Source: Limnoraphis robusta CS-951
Lineage (GTDB): Bacteria; Cyanobacteriota; Cyanobacteriia; Cyanobacteriales; Microcoleaceae
NCBI RefSeq assembly: GCF_000972705.2
Contig: NZ_LATL02000075.1
Coordinates: 1-23,118 of the forward strand
Direction of reading: 5' to 3'
Length of the DNA: 23,118 nucleotides
Shown here: piece after piece, positions 1 to 7,904 of the stretch
How positions within the stretch are numbered: the stretch's first letter is position 1
Layout of the letters: each line of letters starts with the position of its first letter
Position numbers and translations under genes: made by a program
The notes under the pieces: model-generated
Told to the model about the DNA's origin: nothing
The model's input: the letters and a program-made list of their open reading frames with translations, nothing else
Database searches by the model: none

Positions 1-56
1 GGTGGACGGGGTGCTTTCGGTGGCGGTGGAACAGGCGGACGAGGTGCTTGTGTCAT
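1..56 (-). CDS. N-terminal fragment of a Pro-rich protein (partial)
   Basis: An ATG at 56 reads leftward out of the window as MTQAPRPPVPPPPKAPRP and remains open at the edge. An AAGG-type ribosome binding site lies about 8 bases before this ATG, which favours it as the start. The frame stays open upstream for a further ~55 codons without another ATG, so a longer protein with a non-ATG start cannot be excluded. The Pro/Lys/Arg-rich beginning resembles flexible N-terminal tails, but no domain is visible and no function can be assigned. Confidence 0.4.
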   Translation of the reverse strand, partial: MTQAPRPPVPPPPKAPRP

Positions 57-329
57 AATTGCACGACCTTGATGGATGAGAGGACGAACGGGGTAGAAAT
101 TTACTTTCAGTCTAGCCTTGAATTCTTTGATATCGCAAAGACACTTAAGAAATGACGGGCATTTTTCAACAGGTAAAAGCTCAGGGTGTAGCGGTATCGT
201 AAAGGGGTGAATTTGTCAATTTTTCAAACCCAAAAACAGCAGCATTAAGTTAAGTTGCTGACAACGATACCCTCTCAAGGGTTTAGTATTCCCCAAATCA
301 CATGAGAAAATAAACTTCTTCAGGAAAAA
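57..329. other. Intergenic region between divergent genes
   Basis: This stretch separates the leftward Pro-rich gene from the rightward amidase unit. Part of it (about 57-225) is an open continuation of the minus-strand frame without an ATG. No RNA gene is recognisable. The region next to the amidase (330-380) holds the palindrome and the mini-ORF listed separately. Confidence 0.4.
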
Positions 330-345
330 TCCTCAATATTGAGGA
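330..345. promoter_or_regulatory. Perfect 16-bp palindrome, candidate operator
   Basis: TCCTCAATATTGAGGA is a perfect inverted repeat with no spacer, 34 bases before the amidase start. Its right half (GAGGA) is also well placed to act as ribosome binding site for the mini-ORF at 354. A dimeric regulator site is the simplest reading. A short RNA hairpin hiding the ribosome binding site is the alternative. Confidence 0.4.
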
Positions 346-353
346 AAATCAAG

Positions 354-383
354 ATGAACCACTACACTACAGATCAAACATGA
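354..383 (+). CDS. Possible 9-residue leader peptide coupled to the amidase
   Basis: ATG at 354 encodes MNHYTTDQT and ends at TGA 381-383, so stop and amidase start share ATGA. GAGGA at 341-345 sits 8 bases before this ATG, a good Shine-Dalgarno position. The amidase ATG itself has no Shine-Dalgarno sequence, so translation of the mini-ORF could deliver ribosomes to it. This is inferred from spacing only; nine codons are too few for coding statistics. Confidence 0.3.
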   Translation: MNHYTTDQT

Positions 384-1780
384 ATTTGGATGATTTAGTC
401 TTTAGTTCTGCTCTAGAGCAAGCCCAACGGATTCGCCGCAAACAACTCTCACCCCTTGAATTAGTTCAACTTTATCTCGATCGCATTGAGTTGTTAAATC
501 CGAAACTAGGTTGCTACTTTACCATCATGGCAGAAGAAGCGATCGCCTTGGCTCAAACTCAAACCGAACAATTGACGGCAAACGATCCTTTAGAATTACC
601 TCCCTTTTTTGGGGTGCCGATTTCCATCAAAGATCTTAATCCAGTAGCGGGAGTTCGTTGTACCTACGGTTCTCGGATGTTGATCAACCAAGAAGCCACC
701 TACGATGATGCAGTTGTTACACGGATTCGCCAAGCCGGATTTATTATTATCGGTAAAACAGCAACTTCGGAAGTCGGTTCACTGCCCTATACTGAACCCC
801 AAGGCTTTCCACCCGCTCGTAATCCCTGGAATTTAGACTATACTCCCGGTGGTTCGAGTGGGGGTGCTGCGGCTTCTGTAGCAGCCGGAGTTTGTGCGAT
901 CGCTCACGGTTCGGATGGGGGTGGCTCTGTACGTGGCCCGGCTTTTTGTTGTGGGTTAGTCGGTCTTAAACCCTCACGGGGTCGAATTTCTCATGCTCCC
1001 ATCGGCGACTATCAAAATGGTATTTCGACTCACGGACCGATCGCTCGGACGGTTGCAGATGCGGCGGCATTGCTGGATGTAATGTCGGGTTATGTGACGG
1101 GAGATCCCTATTGGTTGCCCGCTCCGACAATATCATTTCTGCAAGCGACTCAACAACCCATAGGCTCTTTACGAATTGCCTTTTCAACGAAAATTCCCCC
1201 CGTTGGTGAGGCTTCAGAGGTTTGTGCAGAAGCAGTGACCCAAACGGTGCAGCTTTTAGAAGAAATGGGACACCAAGTTGAACGGGGTTGTCCTGATTTT
1301 ACCGAGTTGATTGAACCGTTTAAAGCGGTTTGGCAGGCGGGTGTGGCGGCATCGGGCATTCCCAAGGATTTACTGACACCGATGAACCAATGGTTACTCG
1401 AACAAACGGGTTCAGCAGGGGATTATTTACGGGCTGTTGGTCAAATGCAGGTGGCGGCTCGTCGGATTGTGGCGTTTTTTGATCAGTTTGATGTGTTGGT
1501 ACTGCCGACTTATATGCACACCGCCATTCGGGTGGGAGAATATGAAGATTTGACTCCCGAAGAGACGATCGAACGGATTGTCAATTGGATTGCCCCTTGT
1601 CCGCCTTTTAATGCCACCGGTCAACCTGCGATCGCAATTCCTACAGGTTTGAGTGCTGAAGGATTACCCGTTGGGGTGCAATTGATCGGTAAACCGGCCG
1701 ATGAAACAACGTTGATTGCAATCGCCGCACAACTCGAGGCGGCTAGACCTTGGAATTATCGTCCGACGGCAATTCATTAG
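380..1780 (+). CDS. Amidase signature family hydrolase
   Basis: This 466-residue protein belongs to the amidase signature family, which hydrolyses carboxamides with a Ser-cisSer-Lys triad. The triad is visible: Lys84 in FGVPISIKDL, the cis-Ser in GGSSGGAAA (Ser159/160) and the nucleophile Ser183 in GSDGGGSVR. The conserved FCCGLVGLKPSRGR follows at 189-202. There is no signal peptide or membrane segment, so it is cytosolic. It is shorter than most GatA proteins and has no gatB or gatC beside it, so a general or aryl-acyl amidase is likelier than the Glu-tRNA amidotransferase subunit. The start has no ribosome binding site and overlaps the stop of a mini-ORF (ATGA). It converges on the kinase gene, leaving 47 bases between them. 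The substrate cannot be told from sequence. Confidence 0.9.
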   Translation: MNLDDLVFSSALEQAQRIRRKQLSPLELVQLYLDRIELLNPKLGCYFTIMAEEAIALAQTQTEQLTANDPLELPPFFGVPISIKDLNPVAGVRCTYGSRMLINQEATYDDAVVTRIRQAGFIIIGKTATSEVGSLPYTEPQGFPPARNPWNLDYTPGGSSGGAAASVAAGVCAIAHGSDGGGSVRGPAFCCGLVGLKPSRGRISHAPIGDYQNGISTHGPIARTVADAAALLDVMSGYVTGDPYWLPAPTISFLQATQQPIGSLRIAFSTKIPPVGEASEVCAEAVTQTVQLLEEMGHQVERGCPDFTELIEPFKAVWQAGVAASGIPKDLLTPMNQWLLEQTGSAGDYLRAVGQMQVAARRIVAFFDQFDVLVLPTYMHTAIRVGEYEDLTPEETIERIVNWIAPCPPFNATGQPAIAIPTGLSAEGLPVGVQLIGKPADETTLIAIAAQLEAARPWNYRPTAIH

Positions 1781-1787
1781 ACCTAGC

Positions 1788-1828
1788 AATTCAGGGTGAG
1801 GGGGTTGGGGAAAAATAGAGTCTGAATT
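1788..1828. terminator. Weak dyad between convergent genes
   Basis: AATTCAG (1788-1794) and CTGAATT (1822-1828) are exact inverted repeats around a 27-base loop between the stops of the amidase and the convergent kinase. There is no real T tract, so termination in either direction is only a possibility. Confidence 0.2.
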
Positions 1829-4800
1829 TATAGGGGTATTTCAATTAAAAATTCGGCTCCCTCTCCCGGTACTGAAATGCAGCTTAACTGCCCCTGATGT
1901 TTTTCGACGATAATCGAGTAGCTAATGGATAATCCCAAACCCGTCCCACTTCCCACTGGCTTGGTGGTAAAAAAGGGATCAAATATCTTATTAAGCACTG
2001 AGTTTTCCATCCCGGGTCCGTTATCAGCAATACTAATCACCACGTTTCGAGCCTCATTGATCAAAGTCCGAATAATAATGGTTGGTTTTTGAGGACTATC
2101 GGAGCGGTTTTCTGGTGCCTGTCGTAAAGCGTCTATGGCATTACTGATAATATTCATAAACACTTGATTGAGTGCGGATATGTAGCACTTGACTAAAGGC
2201 AGTTTACCATATTCTTTAATTAATGTAATTTCGGGATCTTGATCATTGGCTTTCAGGCGATGCTGCAAAATTAACAGCGTGCTATCAATACCGGAATGAA
2301 TGTCAACGGGTTTTATTTTGGCTTCGTCTAAGCGGGAAAAGTTCTGAAGAGAATTGACAATTTTGCAGATGCGATCGCTGCCGATCTTCATTGATGCCAA
2401 AAGTTTAGGCAAATCATTAAGCAGAAATTCTAGGTCAATTTCTTCTATTTTGGCTTGAATTTCGGGTTGGGGTTGAGGATAGATTTCTTGGTATAAGTTA
2501 ATCAACTCAATTAAGGAGGTCAGATACTCATTAGCATAGGTGAGATTGCCATAAATAAAGTTAACTGGATTGTTAATTTCATGGGCTATCCCGGCAACAA
2601 GCTGTCCTAAGCTCGACATTTTTTCGGTTTGAATGAGTTTGGATTGAGTGGAGTAAAGTTTTTGCAGAGTCGTTTCGAGTTGCGTTGCCTTAGTTCTTAA
2701 CTCTAGGGTGCGTTCTTCTACTTTCTGCTCTAAAGTATAGGAATATTCCTCTAATTTGTTATAAAGATTCGCATTTTCTAAGGAAATAGCGGCTTGGGTG
2801 GTTAAGACTTTGAGAATTTCTAGGCGACTTTGGGTAAATACTCCGGGTGTCAGATTATTTTCTAAATAAACAATCCCTATTAATTTTCGGGAGTTGATGA
2901 TCGGAACACAGAGTAAACTTTTGGGTCGTTGCTGTTGAATATAAGCATCTGATGCGAAAGAAGTCTGAGTGCTGGCATCATCAATGACTAAAGTTTCCTG
3001 AGTACGAGACACATAATTAATCAAAGAAAGAGGAATATCTGGGCTTGATTCTATCGGCAGTGATTCCAGTACCAGACTTTGAATTTCTGTATTTTCTCCT
3101 CTCAAAAATGCCGTTGCTTCTATGACTAAATTGTTTCCTTTGAGTAAAATTAAAACACATTTATCTGCCCCAGCATTTTCCATCACCACTTGCACTAAAG
3201 TCGAAAATAATTGCTCGAGTTGAATTTCACTCGAGAGGGCTTGAGAGGCTTTGAGAATAGTCGCGAAATCAAGGAAGTTAGAATTATTAGTAGAGAGATT
3301 TGTTTGGATGGTGTGATTGAGGAAGTCAGATTGCTTGACGGTTGAAGTGCAGTTTTCGCCCTGGCGAAAACGATTCTGTTGTATTTGCAAAATCGCAGTT
3401 ATAAGTTGGGGATAGCGTTTTTCTAGGTCTTCAATTTTGGCTTTTGCTCCCCAATAGGAATAGCAGTAGTAGGCTTCTTGCAGATAAGTGCTTGCGACTT
3501 TTTCTTTACCCCAATCCAGGTAAAATTTAGCAGCGAGTTCATTAGCGAGTGCTTCTTCTTGGATATATTTATTTTCTTTTGCACCCGAAATAGCTTGGTC
3601 ATAAAGATCAATTGCTTCTAATTTTTGTCCCAAAACTCGGCATTTTTCGGCGGCTACTAAATCAACTTTATGCTGGTGATTCATCGGAGCATAATCCGCC
3701 CAATGCAGTAACTGAATTTGGTTTTGTGCGACTCGTTGTAATCCTTCGGATTCCTCGTTTAATGGCTGACGCAATTGTGCTAGAGCAATCAAAGAATCGT
3801 AGAAATAAAACACAGCTTCACCAAAGGTTCCAGCCCCTACTTGTAAATACTTTCTAAACTCTGTGGTATAGTTTTCGGCTTGCTCGATTTCTCCAAACCA
3901 GAAGCAAAATGTCAGTTTATACAAATAGAATAAATACACGCCATAAAGATCGTTATTTGAGAGCAGCACAGATAGAAATTCTGTTTCTTGAATGGCTTCT
4001 CCTGATAAAATTTCAGGATGCTCATCTCCCTCCAATAAATTTAAAATTGATTGCCAAGTAATCCGACAATAATTGGCTGCTGTTAATTGGTTTAACTGGG
4101 CTAAACCCTGAGTATAGGTGCGAGTTTCTTGTTGCAAAATCCCCAAAGGCTGACTGCACCAAAAAGAATAGTTGCAAACCGTACTAGCACTATAACCCGC
4201 ATATTCTAGATAGCCAAGTTCTACACCAATTGTATAACTATCTTGTAAGAAAGGCAAGGTTTCTTTAATATGAAAGGTTCGGTGCAACATAAAGGTTCCG
4301 ACGATATTAAAGACTTCAGGTTTGACTGATTTTAGATTTAATTTAGCAATAACTTTCAGGGCTAACTGACTAAACTTTGTGGCAGTATTGACATCTTGAA
4401 AGAGGTTACATAAAATAATACTATAAGACGTATAACCAAAAGCCGAAGCTGATGTGTTTCCGTACTGAATGGAGAGTTTGACGCACAAGGAAACTAACAA
4501 CGGGTACAAAGGAGAACCACTGATGTAAGCGGCTGCCATAATGCTACTCCCAATCTGAATAATCGCCAGTTTTTCAACATCCGTCATCACAGATAAGTTA
4601 ACTAAATCTTCGATTTCTCGGTTGCCAATCAGTTCTGTTATCTCTTGAAATGACTGTTGAATATCTGTTTGAGTCGGTGTTTCAGGAAATATTACATCGA
4701 GTTGTTGGAGGAGAGATAGAGCAATTGCAACGGCTTCAGCAGATTGATTTCGGGAGACATTAGATTGAACTTTGATTCGGTAAACATTCACTTGTTCGAG

Positions 4801-7293
4801 TAAAGAATGGGCTTGTTCAATCACAAGATTAATAAACGTTTCCATCTCTTCAAAGTCACCGCATAGAGAAGCAATTTCTGCCGCTAATTCATGCAGATCC
4901 AGGGTCATTTGATAATGTCGTTGCCAAGCTTCACTTCCGAGCAAATTTAGCCCAATCTGGGCATATTCACGGGCGGCTTGATAGGCGGTGGCGGTTCTAG
5001 CTTTACGACAGGCTGTAAGATTAAGTTGTGCTAATTCATCTCGTTCTGTTGGTTCAGTAATCAGAGAGGTTCCATAGTTTAATTGATTCACCAGTTCAAA
5101 AATTCGTTCTTCTCTTGTTTCTGGGCAAATTTGTTGTAAAAGTAGTTTTCCGATGCGATAATGGGTATGCTCTTTTTGGTGAGCAAGAATTAATGAATAG
5201 GCGGCTTGTTGAATGCGATCATGCAGAAATCGGTAAGGAACGGTAATCGTTTGATCGATTGGCTGCATCTCCGTTTCTGCTTGGAAAAACTTGTAGCTTT
5301 CATTAATGGGTACAATTAATCCTTCTTGCAATGCTCTCCATAAATGAGTCGCCGTTTCTACTTCTGACTGTTCGGAAACAATTGCCAAAGTCTGCAAATC
5401 AAATTGCGCTCCAATACAAGCGGCTAATTTCAAAATATTTTGAGTCTCAGTTGGCAATTTTTGTAACTGTAAAGCCATAAACTCAACCACATCATTCGTC
5501 AAACTTTGGGCTTTAACTTTGCTAATATCACATTGCCAATATCCTGCATCTAAATTAAATTTAATCAGTTGATCATCATACAGTGCTTTCAGAAACTGGG
5601 TTGTAAAAAAGGGATTTCCCCGAGTTTTTTGATAAACTAATTCGGTTAAGGGTTGCGCTAGGGCTAATTGACAACTCAAGGTATCCGCTATCAATTGATT
5701 AATATCTCTCTGACTCAAGGGATTTAGGGTAATCGTGTTAACAGTTACCCCGGTTTTTTTGAGTTCATTGACAGCAAGAATAAACGGATGAACAGGCGAC
5801 ACTTCGTTATCCCGATAGGCTCCCAAAATTAACAAGTGATCTGCATCATTCATTAGCAGTTGTAATAACTTTAGCGATGCTAAATCTGACCATTGCAAGT
5901 CATCCAAAAAAATCACCAATGGATGTTCAACACTGGTAAAAACTTGAACAAATTTTTGGAAGAATAGATTAAACCGATTTTGAGCCGCACTTCCCGATAG
6001 TTCTAGGATTGCGGGTTGTTTTCCGATTAGAAGTTCAAGTTCGGGAATGACGTCAATAATAACTTGTCCATTTTCTCCTAATGCTTGCAATATTTTTGTT
6101 TTCCATTGTTGCAATTTCAGATCGCTTTCCGTCAAAAGCTGCCCGATTAAATCTCGAAAGGCTTGTACAAATGCACTAAAAGGAATATTCCGATTAAATT
6201 GGTCATATTTTCCTTTAATAAAATAACCTCTTTGCCTGACAATCGGTTTATGAACTTCATTAATGACTGCGGTTTTACCAATCCCCGAAAATCCGGCAAC
6301 TAGCATCAGTTCCGCTCTTCCTTCTGGGGGATTACTAACTCGTTCAAAGGCATTTAATAACGTTTCAACTTCAGTTTTTCGACCATAGAGTTTTTCATAA
6401 ATCATAAAGCGATCTGATAAATCTCGTTGTGCAATCGGAAAGCTGGCAATTTCACCTGTAGATTGAAGTTGATGCCAACAAGTTTCTAAATCCTGTTGAA
6501 GTCCCAAAGCGCTCTGATAACGATCTTCAGCATTTTTTGCCATCAACTTCATCACAATATCAGACAATACGCTAGGGATTTCGGGATTCAATTGTTGCAA
6601 AGTTGGGGGAAGTTTGGCAATATGACAGTGAACCAATTCCATTGGATCATCCGTAGGAAATGGCAGTTTACCGCTCAATAATTGATAGAACGTTACTCCC
6701 AAAGAATAGAAGTCACTGCGATAATCAATTCCTCGATTCATTCGTCCCGTTTGTTCGGGTGAGAGGTAAGCGAGTGTGCCTTCAAGGATGTTGGGATTCT
6801 GAATTTCTTGAGTTTCTTTGGGTAATAATGAAGAAATAGAAAAGTCAATAATTTTGATTTCAAGACTTGTCAGGTTAATCAGAATATTGGCGGGTTTGAG
6901 ATCTTTATGAATTACTCGCGCCCCTTGTAATTGGTGTAGAGTCTCAACAATTTGGATGGCGATGGGCAGAAATTGGCCGACTGTTAGGGGTTGTGTTTTA
7001 ATATATTGGCTGAGAGAAATTCCGCCAAAATCTTCCATGACTAAAACATAACCATTTTTATAGGGTTCGAGACTATAAGGTTTAATAATATTGGGAATAT
7101 TTACTAGGTTGTGAGTAATCGTATATTGGTTTTTAAACTGTACTAAATCGCTAAAACTCGGATAGGGGTTTCGTAAAATTTTCAGAACAACAGGTTGATC
7201 ATTCCTGTTTTTTCTCCCTCGATAAACCAAGGTTCGAGAACCATTATGCAGTTGTTCTATAATTAGATATCCGGGAATTTTGGGTGTGTTCAT
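1828..7293 (-). CDS. Hybrid Ser/Thr kinase, AAA ATPase, GAF and sensor histidine kinase
   Basis: This ~1821-residue multidomain signalling protein follows the cyanobacterial Hstk architecture. In the numbering of the 1838-residue frame, a protein kinase domain spans about 25-290: Lys55 in VVLKIL, catalytic loop HKDLKPAN at 146-153, IIDFS at 165-169 and SPEQTGR at 195-201. An AAA/STAND-like ATPase follows (about 315-700), with Walker A GFSGIGKTA at 351 and Walker B VIFLDD at 477. A helical TPR-like region covers about 770-1310. A GAF domain (about 1365-1525) is followed by a coiled coil and a histidine kinase: H-box GIAHEINNP with His1588, N-box around Asn1735, DNGPGM at 1774 and GSGTGLGLS at 1798. 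The frame can begin at GTG 7344, but ATG 7293 (MNTPKIPGYL) is preferred because family members begin just before this segment and AGGA precedes it. No receiver or response regulator is adjacent. HKD replaces HRD and DFS replaces DFG in the N-terminal kinase. No membrane segment is seen. Confidence 0.93.
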   Translation of the reverse strand: MNTPKIPGYLIIEQLHNGSRTLVYRGRKNRNDQPVVLKILRNPYPSFSDLVQFKNQYTITHNLVNIPNIIKPYSLEPYKNGYVLVMEDFGGISLSQYIKTQPLTVGQFLPIAIQIVETLHQLQGARVIHKDLKPANILINLTSLEIKIIDFSISSLLPKETQEIQNPNILEGTLAYLSPEQTGRMNRGIDYRSDFYSLGVTFYQLLSGKLPFPTDDPMELVHCHIAKLPPTLQQLNPEIPSVLSDIVMKLMAKNAEDRYQSALGLQQDLETCWHQLQSTGEIASFPIAQRDLSDRFMIYEKLYGRKTEVETLLNAFERVSNPPEGRAELMLVAGFSGIGKTAVINEVHKPIVRQRGYFIKGKYDQFNRNIPFSAFVQAFRDLIGQLLTESDLKLQQWKTKILQALGENGQVIIDVIPELELLIGKQPAILELSGSAAQNRFNLFFQKFVQVFTSVEHPLVIFLDDLQWSDLASLKLLQLLMNDADHLLILGAYRDNEVSPVHPFILAVNELKKTGVTVNTITLNPLSQRDINQLIADTLSCQLALAQPLTELVYQKTRGNPFFTTQFLKALYDDQLIKFNLDAGYWQCDISKVKAQSLTNDVVEFMALQLQKLPTETQNILKLAACIGAQFDLQTLAIVSEQSEVETATHLWRALQEGLIVPINESYKFFQAETEMQPIDQTITVPYRFLHDRIQQAAYSLILAHQKEHTHYRIGKLLLQQICPETREERIFELVNQLNYGTSLITEPTERDELAQLNLTACRKARTATAYQAAREYAQIGLNLLGSEAWQRHYQMTLDLHELAAEIASLCGDFEEMETFINLVIEQAHSLLEQVNVYRIKVQSNVSRNQSAEAVAIALSLLQQLDVIFPETPTQTDIQQSFQEITELIGNREIEDLVNLSVMTDVEKLAIIQIGSSIMAAAYISGSPLYPLLVSLCVKLSIQYGNTSASAFGYTSYSIILCNLFQDVNTATKFSQLALKVIAKLNLKSVKPEVFNIVGTFMLHRTFHIKETLPFLQDSYTIGVELGYLEYAGYSASTVCNYSFWCSQPLGILQQETRTYTQGLAQLNQLTAANYCRITWQSILNLLEGDEHPEILSGEAIQETEFLSVLLSNNDLYGVYLFYLYKLTFCFWFGEIEQAENYTTEFRKYLQVGAGTFGEAVFYFYDSLIALAQLRQPLNEESEGLQRVAQNQIQLLHWADYAPMNHQHKVDLVAAEKCRVLGQKLEAIDLYDQAISGAKENKYIQEEALANELAAKFYLDWGKEKVASTYLQEAYYCYSYWGAKAKIEDLEKRYPQLITAILQIQQNRFRQGENCTSTVKQSDFLNHTIQTNLSTNNSNFLDFATILKASQALSSEIQLEQLFSTLVQVVMENAGADKCVLILLKGNNLVIEATAFLRGENTEIQSLVLESLPIESSPDIPLSLINYVSRTQETLVIDDASTQTSFASDAYIQQQRPKSLLCVPIINSRKLIGIVYLENNLTPGVFTQSRLEILKVLTTQAAISLENANLYNKLEEYSYTLEQKVEERTLELRTKATQLETTLQKLYSTQSKLIQTEKMSSLGQLVAGIAHEINNPVNFIYGNLTYANEYLTSLIELINLYQEIYPQPQPEIQAKIEEIDLEFLLNDLPKLLASMKIGSDRICKIVNSLQNFSRLDEAKIKPVDIHSGIDSTLLILQHRLKANDQDPEITLIKEYGKLPLVKCYISALNQVFMNIISNAIDALRQAPENRSDSPQKPTIIIRTLINEARNVVISIADNGPGMENSVLNKIFDPFFTTKPVGSGTGLGLSISYSIIVEKHQGQLSCISVPGEGAEFLIEIPL

Positions 7294-7904
7294 TTTCCTA
7301 ATGATTTTGTGTATTTTAAGATGTTTTTTTGAGATAGCAATCACTTGGACTTAGGAACTATTTTTCAATCCTGGATTTTTAATTATTAAAGATTTGCTCA
7401 AATTAATTTAACAACTGTGATCAGATCAAATTCTGCGGCTCATTCTAGCACCCGATTCGCCAAGGTAGTGTATTTTACATCGCATCCATCCCAACTTTAA
7501 ACGACGCTTAACCTCCTAAACTGATCAAAACGCTTGGGAAACTGGCTAACTACCAATTTTCCGACTGAAGTCTTTCTCTATATTATTAATTATATTTTTC
7601 AGTTTTAAAAATAAAAAAATATTAAAACTCTAGGAAACATTAAAAATTCGGAAAAGATAATATTCTTTACAATTAGAGATAAAATTAAAGACATAGCAGC
7701 ACCTATTAAGTTTAGGACATTCTTTTGTTCCCAAGGAAATTCGCAGTGGACTCACCCACAGCCAACACCCCCCAGACTCTCAAGCTGTTTGTCAGCCCGT
7801 TAACTTGAGCTGTTAAGCTAGATTGTCAGCATTTAGCTGCACAAATAAGATAGACAAGGATTTTAGTTAATCTTTGTTGTTTGTATTAGAACTCAACTAA
7901 AAAC
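7294..7904. other. AT-rich divergent intergenic region
   Basis: About 600 bases separate the kinase and transporter starts. The part from 7570 to 7700 is strongly AT-rich and contains an exact inverted repeat, AGTTTTAA at 7601-7608 and TTAAAACT at 7622-7629. Nearer the transporter there are short dyads: CTCAAG with CTTGAG around 7780-7810, and AGCT-GTTA-AGCT and CAGC-ATTTA-GCTG around 7810-7840. They suggest promoter and operator sites for both genes, but no specific site can be named. I see no coding frame or RNA gene. Confidence 0.4.

Noticed and set aside
57..225. Upstream extension of the partial Pro-rich gene
   Set aside because: The frame is open but has no ATG, and a ribosome binding site precedes ATG 56. 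It remains possible with a rare start codon.
380..1780. GatA subunit of the Glu-tRNA(Gln) amidotransferase
   Set aside because: No gatB or gatC is adjacent and the region after the triad does not look like GatA; a general amidase is safer.
7294..7344. GTG start at 7344 for the kinase
   Set aside because: The added 17 residues are Lys/Ile-rich and unlike family N-termini; ATG 7293 fits better.
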